Shown here: one piece after another, positions 28,327-37,393 of the stretch | How the letters are laid out: the number at the start of each line of letters is the position of its first letter | How positions within the stretch are numbered: the stretch's first letter is position 1 | NCBI RefSeq assembly: GCF_900110755.1 | Contig: NZ_FOFF01000003.1 | Span: 1-64,000, forward strand | DNA length: 64,000 bases | DNA from: Streptomyces sp. yr375 | GTDB taxonomy: Bacteria > Actinomycetota > Actinomycetes > Streptomycetales > Streptomycetaceae | Reading direction: 5' to 3' | Made by a program: the position numbers and the translations under genes | Notes under the pieces: model-generated | What the model was told of the DNA's origin: nothing | Databases searched by the model: none | What the model saw: only the letters and a program-made list of their open reading frames with translations

Positions 28327-28851
28327 TCATGCCTCGGCCTCCTCGTGCCGCGCGCCGTCGGGCTCGGACGGCGCGCGGACGGGCTGCGGCCCGCCGTCGA
28401 GCGGTGCCACCGCCGTGACGACGAGCAGGACGAACGCGGCCAGGGCGGTGCCGGTGCGCAGCCGGTTGAACAGGTCCCAGTGGTGCAGGATCTCGACGGC
28501 GTCGGCCGGTGCCGAGGTGGCCGCCCACACCTTGATCTGCGCGTTGATCGGCACGTTGCCGAAGCGGGTGATCAGGAAGGATGCCCCCGTCAGCAGGGTC
28601 GCACCGGACGCGAACCACCGCTCACGGCCGCGCGTCTGCAAGGTCAGCGCGAGCGAACTCGCCGCGGCCGCGCCCATCGCGGTGAGCATCACGGGAGAGT
28701 TCATCTTCATCAGTTCGGCATGGAAGGACAGTCGCGTTTCCAACGGAACCTTCCAGAAGGTCGGCGCGAGGTTGACCGCCCCATAGCCGAACGCACCGGT
28801 GAGCAGACCGGTGGCGGTGACGGCAATGCCCTTGGTCACGCGAACACGCAT
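28327..28851 (-). CDS. Second DUF1772/anthrone-oxygenase-like membrane protein
   Basis: A 174-residue protein with four transmembrane segments. The DUF1772 signature reads RFGNVPINAQIKVWAAT, followed by HHWDLFNRLRTGTALAAFV. The charged C-terminal tail extends about 20 residues past the last helix. The start is ATG 28851 after GAAAGGAAAA. It is divergent from the MFS exporter. With the member at 18938, the cluster has two such proteins, which may act on different oxidation steps or one may serve resistance; neither can be decided from sequence. Confidence 0.7.
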   Translation of the reverse strand: MRVRVTKGIAVTATGLLTGAFGYGAVNLAPTFWKVPLETRLSFHAELMKMNSPVMLTAMGAAAASSLALTLQTRGRERWFASGATLLTGASFLITRFGNVPINAQIKVWAATSAPADAVEILHHWDLFNRLRTGTALAAFVLLVVTAVAPLDGGPQPVRAPSEPDGARHEEAEA

Positions 28852-28879
28852 TGTTTTTCCTTTCGTTGGGCTTCCACGG

Positions 28880-28909
28880 CCTTGCCGCGCACTCCTCGCG
28901 AGGGCAAGG
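28880..28909. promoter_or_regulatory. Inverted repeat in the DUF1772/MFS divergent promoter
   Basis: CCTTGCC (28880-28886) and GGCAAGG (28903-28909) form a 7-bp inverted repeat with a 16-base centre, between the two divergent starts. Spacing of about two helical turns suits a dimeric regulator. No matching site was noticed elsewhere, and the regulator is unknown. Confidence 0.4.
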
Positions 28910-29009
28910 ATATTCACCGTAGTGGCAACGGAACCGGCGGCGCGTACCGGGCCCGAGCAGACCGGAAAAAAGGCAAGAAGAAACGGCTGAAAACCCCTCT
29001 GGAGGGCCC

Positions 29010-30554
29010 ATGTCATTAGGAGCACAGGCCGAACCGGGCGCCGAAGCGGCCGACCCGGCGGACTCGACCGACTCGACGGACCCGACCGACGCGGCGGACT
29101 CGGCGGGCATCAGCCGCCGCCCGGGCATCGCCCTGCTGGTCATCGCCGCGGCGGAGTTGATGGTGGTGCTCGACGCCACCATCGTGAACATCGCCCTGCC
29201 GAGCATCCAGAGCGGGCTGAAGATGTCCGCAGGCGACCTGGCCTGGGTGGTCAACGCCTACGCGGTCACCTTCGGAGGGCTGATGCTCCTCGGCGGCAGA
29301 GCGGGCGATCTCTTCGGCCGCCGCCGCGTGTTCAGGTTCGGCATCGTGGTCTTCGTCCTCGCCTCGGCGCTCGGCGGCCTCGCCCCCAACTCCGGACTGC
29401 TCGTCTGCGCACGGGTGCTCCAGGGCGTCGGCGCGGCCGTCGCCGCGCCCACCGCGCTCGCGCTGATCGCCACGAACTTCCCCGAGGGCAAGCAGCGCAA
29501 CCGCGCCATGGGCACCTACGCCGCCATGGCCGGCGTCGGCTCGACCGTCGGCCTGATCCTCGGCGGAGTCCTCACCGAGTACCTCGACTGGCGCTGGGTG
29601 CTGCTGGTGAACATCCCCATCGGCATCGGCGTGCTGGCCGGCACCACCGTGCTCGGCGAGGCCGACCGTTCCCACGGCAAGCTCGACGTCTCGGGCGCGG
29701 CAGCCGGCACGGCAGGCCTGCTCTGCCTCATCTACGCGGTCACCCGGGGCGGACAGCAGGGCTGGACCGACCGGCTCACGCTCACCTGCTTCGCGGTCGC
29801 CGCCGTACTGCTCACCCTGTTCCTGGTGCGGCAGGCGCGCATCGAACACCCCATGCTGCCGCTGCGCATCTTCAACGACCGCAACCGCGCCGGTACGTAC
29901 GCCACGCTGTTCCTCGTCGGCCTGGGCATGTTCGCGACCTTCTACTTCCTCACCCTCTACATGCAGCACGTGCTCGACTACGGCGCGGTCCGGACGGGGC
30001 TCGCCTACCTGCCGTTCAGCGTCGGCATCGGCATGATGGCCGCGATCGGCTCACGGCTCGTGGTCAAGCTGCCGCCGCGGCTGGTGGCGGCGCCCGGACT
30101 GGTCGTCGCCGCGCTCGGGATGTTCTGGCTGAGCCGGCTGACGCCGCACTCCTCGTACCCGGGTGCGCTGATGCCCGCCATGTTCGTCACCGCCGCGGGA
30201 CTCGGCTGTTCGTTCGTGCCGCTGACGCTCGGCGCGGTGCGCGGCGTCGAGGACCGGGACTCGGGCAGCGCGTCGGGGATGCTCAACACGGCGCAGCAGA
30301 TCGGCGGAGCGCTCGGTCTCGCCACCCTGGCCACGCTGTCGACGTCGTTCGCCGACAACCGCCTGCCGCGCGCCGACGCGGCCTACTTCTCGGGCCTGCG
30401 CACCCACGACGGCGCGCTCGTGATCCGGGCCCAGGAGGCCATGACGTACGGCTACACCAGGGCCTTCGTCGTGGGCGCGCTGGTGTTCGCGACGGCTGCG
30501 CTCATCATGGCCACGGTCGTGAACGCCCCCAAACAGGAGGCTTCCGGAAGCTGA
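29010..30554 (+). CDS. MFS drug exporter (DHA2, 14-TM, EmrB/QacA type)
   Basis: A 514-residue transporter. After an Asp/Ala-rich N-terminal tail, helix 1 ends with LDATIVNIALPSIQ (motif D1), followed by WVVNAYAVTFGGLMLLGGRA-GDLFGRRRVF (motif A) and motif C in MAGVGSTVGLILGGVL. Fourteen hydrophobic segments fit the DHA2 family, which exports antibiotics using the proton gradient. As the last gene before a strong terminator, it is the likely product exporter or self-resistance gene, complementing the MMPL protein. Confidence 0.9.
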   Translation: MSLGAQAEPGAEAADPADSTDSTDPTDAADSAGISRRPGIALLVIAAAELMVVLDATIVNIALPSIQSGLKMSAGDLAWVVNAYAVTFGGLMLLGGRAGDLFGRRRVFRFGIVVFVLASALGGLAPNSGLLVCARVLQGVGAAVAAPTALALIATNFPEGKQRNRAMGTYAAMAGVGSTVGLILGGVLTEYLDWRWVLLVNIPIGIGVLAGTTVLGEADRSHGKLDVSGAAAGTAGLLCLIYAVTRGGQQGWTDRLTLTCFAVAAVLLTLFLVRQARIEHPMLPLRIFNDRNRAGTYATLFLVGLGMFATFYFLTLYMQHVLDYGAVRTGLAYLPFSVGIGMMAAIGSRLVVKLPPRLVAAPGLVVAALGMFWLSRLTPHSSYPGALMPAMFVTAAGLGCSFVPLTLGAVRGVEDRDSGSASGMLNTAQQIGGALGLATLATLSTSFADNRLPRADAAYFSGLRTHDGALVIRAQEAMTYGYTRAFVVGALVFATAALIMATVVNAPKQEASGS

Positions 30555-30564
30555 TCCGGACACG

Positions 30565-30607
30565 CCTCGCCCCGCGGCCGATGAAGTGGGGGGTCCGCGG
30601 GGCGAGG
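30565..30607 (+). terminator. Strong stem-loop terminator at the right end of the cluster
   Basis: Perfect 13-bp arms CCTCGCCCCGCGG (30565-30577) and CCGCGGGGCGAGG (30595-30607) lie 11 bases after the MFS stop codon. The ribonuclease gene ends convergently at 30633, so it can act on both strands. It is a natural right boundary for the PKS cluster. Confidence 0.85.
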
Positions 30608-30632
30608 GTCTCCGAGTCGAAGGGGGCCGACC

Positions 30633-31019
30633 TCAGCAGTCGTAGTCGATCAGGTTGAAGGTGGCGTAGTGGTCCGCGGTGTAGTAGTCCTCGTCGGTCT
30701 GCTCCCCGGTCACGATGCGACGCGCGCCGCGGGTGGAGGAGCCGGGGGTCTTCACCGTGTACTCGTGGTAGTAGCCGGACGACTGGCTGGGCAGGACGCC
30801 TTCCCGGTTCTGGAAGACGACCCCGTCCTGCGAGTACGGGAACGGCCCGCCCTGCTCGATCAGTTTGAGCGTGTCGTACGCCTGGGACGGCAGCTTGGAG
30901 TAGCAGACGCTGCCGACCGCGGCGTGCGCGGTGGTGGCGGAGACGGTCCCGCCGATGAGCAGGGCGGACAGGACGGCGGCCGAGGCGCCGATACGAGTGA
31001 TCCGTGGGGGGAATCTCAT
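30633..31019 (-). CDS. Secreted guanyl-specific ribonuclease (RNase Sa-like)
   Basis: A 128-residue pre-protein with a Sec signal peptide (MRFPPRITRIGASAAVLSAL, hydrophobic core, cleavage near THA-HAA) and a mature domain very similar to RNase Sa of Streptomyces. Visible features are DGVVFQNREGVLP, the catalytic Glu in GYYHEYTV, Arg in TRGARRI and His in TADHYATF. The disulfide cysteines are present at the start (VCYSKLP) and at the C-terminal residue. It cleaves RNA after guanosine outside the cell. I chose the ATG at 31019; a GTG two codons upstream is possible. No barstar-type inhibitor gene is adjacent. Confidence 0.92.
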   Translation of the reverse strand: MRFPPRITRIGASAAVLSALLIGGTVSATTAHAAVGSVCYSKLPSQAYDTLKLIEQGGPFPYSQDGVVFQNREGVLPSQSSGYYHEYTVKTPGSSTRGARRIVTGEQTDEDYYTADHYATFNLIDYDC

Positions 31020-31139
31020 GGCCACATGATGACGCGCGTAGACAGTGACATGTCAATGACAAGGGTGCGGAATTCACGGTTGCACCCGAGAAGTTTTCCC
31101 GTAGTTAACACACGAAGCCGACGGCCCCGCCCGCGCCGC

Positions 31140-31340
31140 TCAGTCGGACTTCCGGCTCGCCGCGGCGGCGAACAGGGCGAACGCCGACGCGAGGAACGCG
31201 ACGCTCGCGTAGATCTCGTAGCCGTCGAGGAGGCCGATCCGCTGCACGAGGCCCACGTGCCAGTCGCCGAACTCGTGCACCAGGCCCAGCACACCCTGCA
31301 CCAGCGCGAGAAAACCGAGGACTTCCAGCAGTTGCTTCAT
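31140..31340 (-). CDS. Small membrane protein of unknown function
   Basis: A 66-residue protein with two hydrophobic helices (LLEVLGFLALVQGVLGLVH and YASVAFLASAFALFAAAA) separated by a short polar loop, ending in a basic tail. It lies divergent to the sensor kinase gene. I recognise no family. Codon usage is GC3-biased like its neighbours, supporting a real gene. Confidence 0.6.
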   Translation of the reverse strand: MKQLLEVLGFLALVQGVLGLVHEFGDWHVGLVQRIGLLDGYEIYASVAFLASAFALFAAAASRKSD

Positions 31341-31540
31341 GTACGGAGCCTCGCCCCGCGCACCTCCCACGGTCCATCGGCCGCAGGGCGGGACCCGTCC
31401 GACGGAAGGCTCCGGTCCACCGGTCCGGCCGCGCCGAAAGGAGCCGACGGCACGACTTCGGTCGATCGGCGTACCCCTTCGGTAGGGGATCCGCTCGGCG
31501 GGGAGGTGACGCGGTCCTTCGCTGCGTAGATTTGTCGACC

Positions 31541-32818
31541 ATGAGGGCAGACGACGAGACGGCGGCGGCGCAGGCCACACGGCCGGCGTCCGGGTTCACC
31601 AGGCACCGGTGGCTGCTGCCGTCCGCCGTGGTCGCGGGGCTCGACCCCGACACCGCGCGGCCCGGCCGCCCGCACCGGCGCACCGCCCGCGACTGGGCCG
31701 TCGACTTCTGCTGCTTCCTGCTGGCCGTCGCCGTCGGCCTGGCGGTCGCGGACTCCTTCCCCGGCGAACGGGACCTCCCGCCCGCCTTCGCCATGGCCGA
31801 CCAACTCCTGGGCGGCCTCGCCTGCGCGGCGGTCTGGCTGCGCCGCCGGTGGCCGCTCGGCCTCGCGGTCGTGCTGGTCCCCCTCGGCTTCGTGTCGACC
31901 ACCTCGTCCGGCGCCTGCACCGTCGCCCTCTTCACCCTCGCCGTGCACCGGCCGCTGCGCTACGTGGCCTGGGTGGGCGGCGTCCAGATCGCCCTGATCC
32001 CGCTGCTCGCCTGGGCCCGGCCGGACCCCACCCTGTCGTACGGGCCCGCGGTGGCGTGGAGCGTGCTGATCACCGTCACGGCCATCGGCTGGGGCATGTT
32101 CGTGCGGTCCAAGCGGCAACTGATGCTGAGCCTGCGCGAGCGCGCCCGGCGCGCCGAGGCGGAGGCCCGGCTGCGCGCCGAACAGGCCCAGCGGCTGGCC
32201 CGCGAGGCCATCGCCCGCGAGATGCACGACGTCCTCGCCCACCGGCTCACCCTGCTCAGCGTGCACGCGGGCGCGCTGGAGTTCCGTCCCGACGCGCCCC
32301 GCGCGGAGATCGCGCGGGCGGCCGGGGTCATCCGGGAGAGCGCCCACGAGGCCCTCCAGGACCTGCGGGAGATCATCGGCGTCCTGCGGGCCGCCGAACC
32401 CGACGACGCCGGCCGCCCCCAGCCGACGCTGGCCGCCCTGGACACGCTGGTCGCCGAGTCCCGCGAGGCCGGCATGAAGGTCACCCTCGACCAGCGGGTC
32501 ACCGACGCCGGCGCCGTCCCCGCGTCCGTCGGCCGCACCGCCTACCGCATCGCGCAGGAGTGCCTCACCAACGCCCGCAAACACGCCCCGGGCGCGGAGA
32601 CCGCGGTCACCGTCACCGGCGGCCCCGGCGAGGGCCTGGCCGTCACCGTGCGCAACCCGGCCCCCGAGGGCGACGTACCGCCCGTCCCCGGCTCCGGCCA
32701 GGGCCTGATCGGCCTCACCGAACGAGCGACGCTGGCCGGGGGTCGCCTGGAGCACGGGGCGTGGGGCGACGGGGGTTTCGAGGTACGGGCATGGCTGCCG
32801 TGGCGGGCGGCGGCTTAA
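31541..32818 (+). CDS. NarL-class sensor histidine kinase
   Basis: A 425-residue membrane kinase. An N-terminal region with about five transmembrane segments (residues 50-190) is followed by a coiled linker, the HisKA_3 dimerisation box with phospho-accepting His in EMHDVLAHRLTLLSVHAG, and an HATPase domain with N-box QECLTNARKHA and G-box GSGQGLIGLTERA. No extracellular sensor domain of size is present, so it may sense membrane signals. The partner regulator follows 69 bases downstream. I used ATG 31541, though a TTG lies three codons upstream. Confidence 0.9.
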   Translation: MRADDETAAAQATRPASGFTRHRWLLPSAVVAGLDPDTARPGRPHRRTARDWAVDFCCFLLAVAVGLAVADSFPGERDLPPAFAMADQLLGGLACAAVWLRRRWPLGLAVVLVPLGFVSTTSSGACTVALFTLAVHRPLRYVAWVGGVQIALIPLLAWARPDPTLSYGPAVAWSVLITVTAIGWGMFVRSKRQLMLSLRERARRAEAEARLRAEQAQRLAREAIAREMHDVLAHRLTLLSVHAGALEFRPDAPRAEIARAAGVIRESAHEALQDLREIIGVLRAAEPDDAGRPQPTLAALDTLVAESREAGMKVTLDQRVTDAGAVPASVGRTAYRIAQECLTNARKHAPGAETAVTVTGGPGEGLAVTVRNPAPEGDVPPVPGSGQGLIGLTERATLAGGRLEHGAWGDGGFEVRAWLPWRAAA

Positions 32819-32887
32819 CCGGGCCGCCCCGGGGGAGGAGCCGCGCACCATGAACTCGCCCGCCCACAACCGTGATTACGTGAGCCC

Positions 32888-33601
32888 ATGACTGCTGCGA
32901 TCAGACTGCTCCTCGTCGACGACGATCCCCTGGTGCGGGCCGGTCTGGCCTTCATGATGGGAGGCGCCGACGACATCGAGATCGTCGGTGAGGCCGCCGA
33001 CGGCGGTGAGGTCGAGGGACTCGTGGACCGCACCCGGCCGGACGTCGTCCTGATGGACATCCGGATGCCGGCCATGGACGGGATCACCGCCACGGAGCGG
33101 CTGCGCGGGCGGGCGGACGCCCCGCAGGTCGTCGTGCTCACCACCTTCCACGCCGACGAACAGGTGCTGCGGGCGCTGCGCGCGGGGGCCGCCGGGTTCG
33201 TCCTCAAGGACACCCCGCCCGCCGAGATCCTCGACGCCGTGCGCCGGGTCGCGGCCGGTGACCCGGTCCTGTCGCCCACGGTCACCCGGCAGTTGATGAA
33301 CCACGCGGCCGGTACGGCGGCCGACACCCGGCGCGCCCACGCGCGCGTGCGGCTCGCCGCCCTCGGCGAACGCGAACGCGAGGTGGCCGTCGCCGTCGGC
33401 CGGGGGCTGTCCAACGCGGACATCGCCGCCGACCTGTTCATGAGCGTCGCCACCGTCAAGGCCCACGTCTCCCGGGTCCTGGCCAAACTCGACCTCAACA
33501 ACCGCGTCCAGATCGCCCTGTTGGCCTACGACGCGGGCCTCGTGGACGACGGAACGGGAAACGGGGCGGAGGGGAGGGAGGGGACGGAAGACGGGCGTTA
33601 G
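32888..33601 (+). CDS. NarL/LuxR-type response regulator
   Basis: A 237-residue regulator with a complete receiver: the acidic triad in LLLVDDDPL, phospho-acceptor Asp in VVLMDIRMPAMDG, and Lys in GFVLKDTPP. The LuxR helix-turn-helix lies near residues 155-215 (LGEREREVAVAVGRGLSNAD, then SVATVKAHVSRVLAKL). It is the cognate partner of the kinase at 31541. Its stop overlaps the convergent dehydrogenase stop by four bases. The regulon cannot be read from this window. Confidence 0.92.
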   Translation: MTAAIRLLLVDDDPLVRAGLAFMMGGADDIEIVGEAADGGEVEGLVDRTRPDVVLMDIRMPAMDGITATERLRGRADAPQVVVLTTFHADEQVLRALRAGAAGFVLKDTPPAEILDAVRRVAAGDPVLSPTVTRQLMNHAAGTAADTRRAHARVRLAALGEREREVAVAVGRGLSNADIAADLFMSVATVKAHVSRVLAKLDLNNRVQIALLAYDAGLVDDGTGNGAEGREGTEDGR

Positions 33602-34608
33602 CCGGACGTCTCCGGGATCTCCGCGAGCCACACCGCCCTGCGCTCCCGGCGGGACCTCTCGCAGGCCTCCGCGATGCGCAGGGCCTGGAGGGCCTCGTTG
33701 CCGTTGCAGGGGTTGGCGCGTTCGCCGCGTACGACGTCCACGAACGCGATCAGTTCCGCCTCGTACGCGGGTTCGAAGCGTTCCAGGAAGCCGGTCCACG
33801 GCTTGTCGGCGGCCGGCGGCCCGGTCGGCTCGGTGGACGCGATCGGCGTACGGTCGTCCAGGCCGACGACGATCTGGTCCAGCTCCCCGGCCAGCTCCAT
33901 GCGGACGTCGTACCCCGCGCCGTTCAGCCGCGTCGCCGTCGCCGTGGCGAGCGTGCCGTCGTCGAAGGTGAGCACGGCGGCGGCCGTGTCGACGTCCCCC
34001 GCCTCGCGGAACATCGCGGGCCCGGCGTCGGACCCGGCCGCGTACACGTCCGTCACCTCGCGCCCGGTGACCCAGCGCAGACAGTCGAAGTCGTGGATCA
34101 GCGCGTCCCGGTAGATCCCGCCGGACGCCGGCAGCCACGCGGCCGGCGGCGCCGCCGCGTCGGACGTCAGCGCCCGTACGGTGTGCAGCCGCCCGAGCCG
34201 CCCCGAACGCACCGCCTTGCGGGCCCCCGCGTACCCGGCGTCGAAGCGGCGCTGGAAACCCATCTGAAGGATCGTTCCGGCGGTTTCTACCTCGGCGATG
34301 GCTTGTAAGGTACCCGCCAGGTCCAGGGCGATCGGCTTCTCGCAGAAGACCGGGAGCCCGGAGCGCGCCGCCCGGCCGATCAGTTCGGCGTGCGCCGAGG
34401 TCGCCGTCGTGATCACCACGGCGTCCACGCCCCAGCGGAAGATCTCGTCCACCCCCGGGGCAGCCGTCTCACCCAGCCGGTACGCGAGCTCCTGGGCCCG
34501 CGCAGGGTCCGCGTCCGTCAGGATCAGGGATCCGACCTCGCGGTGACGGCTGAGTGTGTTCGCATGAACGGTGCCGATGCGGCCCGTCCCGATGACCCCG
34601 ATGCGCAT
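33598..34608 (-). CDS. Gfo/Idh/MocA-family dehydrogenase (inositol dehydrogenase-like)
   Basis: A 336-residue NAD-dependent oxidoreductase. The Rossmann motif GVIGTGRIGTVHA is followed by the family motif FCEKPIALD and the catalytic block GGIYRDALIHDFDCLRWV, where Asp and His are catalytic. This pattern is typical of myo-inositol 2-dehydrogenase and related sugar dehydrogenases. It is divergent from a GntR gene, and a TGTCCGGACA palindrome lies between them, so it is probably under GntR control together with the ABC transporter genes downstream. The exact substrate is unknown. Confidence 0.87.
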   Translation of the reverse strand: MRIGVIGTGRIGTVHANTLSRHREVGSLILTDADPARAQELAYRLGETAAPGVDEIFRWGVDAVVITTATSAHAELIGRAARSGLPVFCEKPIALDLAGTLQAIAEVETAGTILQMGFQRRFDAGYAGARKAVRSGRLGRLHTVRALTSDAAAPPAAWLPASGGIYRDALIHDFDCLRWVTGREVTDVYAAGSDAGPAMFREAGDVDTAAAVLTFDDGTLATATATRLNGAGYDVRMELAGELDQIVVGLDDRTPIASTEPTGPPAADKPWTGFLERFEPAYEAELIAFVDVVRGERANPCNGNEALQALRIAEACERSRRERRAVWLAEIPETSG

Positions 34609-34650
34609 GATTCCAAAGTGGGGTCGCGGGGCACATGCTGTCAATGCGTA

Positions 34651-34660
34651 TGTCCGGACA
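34651..34660. promoter_or_regulatory. GntR operator TGTCCGGACA between dehydrogenase and gntR
   Basis: A perfect 10-bp palindrome in the 102-base divergent promoter. The same sequence recurs at 35532-35541 in front of the ABC permease. Sharing between the regulator's own promoter and the transporter promoter identifies it as the likely binding site of the GntR protein. Confidence 0.7.
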
Positions 34661-34710
34661 ATCTGACTACACAACTTCCCGTCACCCGGCCGCAGAGCTA
34701 CGCTCGGCCC

Positions 34711-35475
34711 GTGCCGAAACCAGAAGTGGACCCTACCGTGCAGCTCGAACTCCGTGTGGACCGAAGCTCTCCGGTGCCGTTGTACTTCCAGCTCGCCCAG
34801 CAGTTGGAGGCCGCCATCGAGCACGGCCTGCTCACCCCCGGCAGCCTCCTGGGCAACGAGATCGAGCTCGCGGGCCGCCTCGGTCTGTCCCGGCCGACCG
34901 TCCGCCAGGCGATCCAGTCGCTCGTCGACAAGGGCCTCCTGGTCCGCCGCCGAGGCGTGGGCACGCAGGTCGTGCACAGCCAGGTCAAGCGCCCGCTGGA
35001 GCTGAGCAGCCTGTTCGACGACCTGGAGGCGGCCGGGCAGCGTCCGGCGACCACGGTCCTGGTCAACACCATGGTCCCGGCGTCCGCCCAGGTCGCGGCG
35101 GCGCTCGCGGTGCCCGAGGGCAGTGACGTCCACCAGGTGGAGCGGCTGCGCCTCGCGCACGGGGAGCCGATGGCGTACCTGTGCAACCACCTCCCCGCCG
35201 GTCTGCTCGACGTGCACACCGGCCGGCTCCAGGCCACCGGCCTGTACCGGCTGATGCGGACCGCCGGGATCACCCTGCACAGCGCCCGCCAGTCCATCGG
35301 CGCCCGCGCCGCCACCCCCGCCGAGGCCGAGCGGCTCGCCGAACCCGAGGGCGCCCCGCTGCTGACCATGCAGCGCACGACCTTCGACGACACCGGCCGG
35401 GCGGTGGAGTTCGGCGACCACATCTACCGCCCGACCCGCTACTCCTTCGAGTTCCAGCTACTCGTACGCCCCTGA
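34711..35475 (+). CDS. GntR/HutC-family transcriptional regulator
   Basis: A 254-residue protein with an N-terminal winged helix (VPLYFQLAQQLEAAIEHGLL, then LAGRLGLSRPTVRQAIQSLV and RRRGVGTQVV) and a C-terminal UTRA ligand-binding domain (VERLRLAHGEPMAYLCNHLP and a final DHIYRPTRYSFEFQ). HutC-subfamily regulators sense sugars, sugar phosphates or histidine-type metabolites. The start is GTG 34711. Three operator-like sites flank the gene, and its neighbours are an inositol-type dehydrogenase and a sugar ABC system, so the ligand is probably a sugar or cyclitol. Confidence 0.88.
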   Translation: MPKPEVDPTVQLELRVDRSSPVPLYFQLAQQLEAAIEHGLLTPGSLLGNEIELAGRLGLSRPTVRQAIQSLVDKGLLVRRRGVGTQVVHSQVKRPLELSSLFDDLEAAGQRPATTVLVNTMVPASAQVAAALAVPEGSDVHQVERLRLAHGEPMAYLCNHLPAGLLDVHTGRLQATGLYRLMRTAGITLHSARQSIGARAATPAEAERLAEPEGAPLLTMQRTTFDDTGRAVEFGDHIYRPTRYSFEFQLLVRP

Positions 35476-35510
35476 GGCGACGGCCGGGAGGCGGTCTCTC
35501 GCGGTCGCAA

Positions 35511-35541
35511 TGTACGGACAATGTGACCGAATGTCCGGACA
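35511..35541 (+). promoter_or_regulatory. Paired GntR operators upstream of the ABC permease
   Basis: TGTACGGACA (35511-35520) and TGTCCGGACA (35532-35541) lie 21 bases apart, two helical turns, in the 120-base gap before the permease gene. The second is identical to the palindrome in front of gntR. Side-by-side binding of two GntR dimers is expected. Confidence 0.7.
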
Positions 35542-35595
35542 AGGCGGCTGATGTGTGGTCCCCGGCCATAAGGCGCGTGACCCCTGTGTTCGATA

Positions 35596-36550
35596 ATGGG
35601 GCGTTTGCATCCGGTGAGCGATCACCTGATGCGCCGCCTGCTCACCCGCCCGGAACTGGGCGCGGTCTTCGGCTTCTTCGCCCTGGCCGCCGACAGCTTC
35701 TTGCGCGCGGGCAGCCTCGGCACCGTTCTCTACGCGTCCTCGACGATCGGCATCATGGCGGTGCCGGTCGCGCTGCTGATGATCGGCGGCGAGTTCGACC
35801 TCTCGGCCGGTGTCATGGTCACGTCTTCGGCGCTGATCTTGTCGATGTTCAGCTACCAGATGACGGCGAACGTCTGGGTGGGCGTCGGGGTGTCCCTGGT
35901 GGCCACCCTCGCCATCGGCGCGTTCAACGGCTTCGTGCTGACCCGTACCAGGCTTCCCAGCTTCATCGTCACGCTGGGCACCTTCCTGATGCTGGCCGGC
36001 GTCAACCTCGGCTTCACCAAGCTCATCGACGGGACGGTGGCGACGAAGACCATCGCCGACATGGCGGGCTTCACCTCCGCGCACGCCGTCTTCGCCTCGA
36101 CCCTGAGGATCGGCGGCGTCGGCTTCCGGGTGACCATCCTCTGGTGGCTCGCCCTGGTGGCCGTCGCCTCGTAGCTCCTCCTGCGCACCCGCACCGGCAA
36201 CTGGATCTTCGCGGTGGGCGGCAACAAGGAGGCCGCCCGCGCGGTCGGCGTCCCCGTCCGCGAGGCGACGATCGGCCTCTACATGGGCGTCGCCCTCGGC
36301 GCGTGGATCTCCGGCCAGCACCTGCTGTTCTCGTACGACGCCGTCCAGTCCGGCGAGGGCGTCGGCAACGAGCTGATCTACATCATCGCGGCCGTCATCG
36401 GCGGCTGTCTGATCACCGGCGGCCACGGCAGCGCGGTCGGCTCGGCGGTGGGCGCGCTCCTCTTCGGCATGACGAGCAAGGGCATCGTGTTCGCTCCTCG
36501 CGACCCTGCTCAACGCCCGGGTCCGCAAGCGCGCGGAGGCCGCCGCGTGA
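35596..36550 (+). pseudogene. Sugar ABC transporter permease (RbsC/XylH-like), broken
   Basis: The frame encodes an inner-membrane permease (VPVALLMIGGEFDLSAGVMV, then RLPSFIVTLGTFLMLAGVN) but hits an in-frame TAG at 36172-36174. Directly after it the same frame continues perfectly: [20 protein letters not shown], then [18 protein letters not shown]. The stop most simply arose from TGG (Trp) by one base change. A second lesion lies near 36491: after GMTSKGIVF the frame shifts, and the expected C-terminus [18 protein letters not shown] appears in another frame ending at 36550, with roughly 50 bases missing. The first transmembrane helix also looks shortened. A functional full-length permease is unlikely. 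Confidence 0.85.
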
Positions 36551-37326
36551 CGCTCGTCGAGCTGACCGGCGTCAGCAAGCGCTACGGCACCGTCAAGGCC
36601 CTCGAAGGGGTCTCCCTGGAGGTGCACGCGGGCGGTGTCACCTGCGTTCTGGGCGACAACGGCGCGGGCAAATCAACATTGATCAAGATTGTTGCCGGAC
36701 TGCATCGACATGACGGCGGTGTGTTTCGTCTTGACGGCGAGGAGACGATGTTGACGTCTCCTCGGGACGCCCTGGAGCGCGGTATCGCGACCGTCCACCA
36801 GGACCTGGCCGTCGTCCCGCTGATGCCGGTGTGGCGAAACTTCTTCCTGGGCTCGGAGCCGCGGAAGGGCGTCGGCCCCTTCAAGCGTCTCGACGTCGAC
36901 CACATGCGCCGCACCACGCGCACCGAGCTGCTGCGCATGGGCATCGACCTCCGCGACGTCGACCAGCCCATCGGCACGCTCTCGGGCGGCGAAGGCCAGT
37001 GCGTGGTGATCGCGCGGGCGGTGTACTTCGGCGCGAAGGTCCTCGTCCTCGACGAACCGACGGCGGCGCTCGGCGTCAAACAGTCCGGCATGGTCCTGAA
37101 GTACGTGGCGGCGGCCCGGGACGAGGGCCTCGGCGTCGTGCTGATCACCCACAACCCGCACCACGCGTATCTGGTGGGGGACAGGTTCGTACTGCTGCGG
37201 CGCGGCACGATGGTAGGCGGCTACCGGCGCGACGAGATCACGCTCGACGGGCTGACCCGCCAGATGGCCGGTGGAGACGACCTGGACGACCTGCGCCACG
37301 AGCTGCGGCGGGGCCGAGGGGCGTGA
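36547..37326 (+). CDS. Sugar ABC transporter ATP-binding protein
   Basis: A 259-residue ABC ATPase with Walker [11 protein letters not shown]-loop in [11 protein letters not shown], signature LSGGEGQCV (usual Arg replaced by Gly), Walker [13 protein letters not shown] and H-loop [10 protein letters not shown]. This is the single-domain sugar type matching RbsC-like permeases. The GTG start overlaps the original permease stop (GTGA). No substrate-binding protein gene is present, and the permease is broken, so the ATPase has no intact local partner. It may still serve another permease or be on the way to loss. Confidence 0.86.
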   Translation: MTLVELTGVSKRYGTVKALEGVSLEVHAGGVTCVLGDNGAGKSTLIKIVAGLHRHDGGVFRLDGEETMLTSPRDALERGIATVHQDLAVVPLMPVWRNFFLGSEPRKGVGPFKRLDVDHMRRTTRTELLRMGIDLRDVDQPIGTLSGGEGQCVVIARAVYFGAKVLVLDEPTAALGVKQSGMVLKYVAAARDEGLGVVLITHNPHHAYLVGDRFVLLRRGTMVGGYRRDEITLDGLTRQMAGGDDLDDLRHELRRGRGA

Positions 37327-37393
37327 GGCGGAATCCGCGGCCCCCGCCGCCCCGCTCGGCACCCGGCATGACGGTGAGGCAGAATCGGCGACG

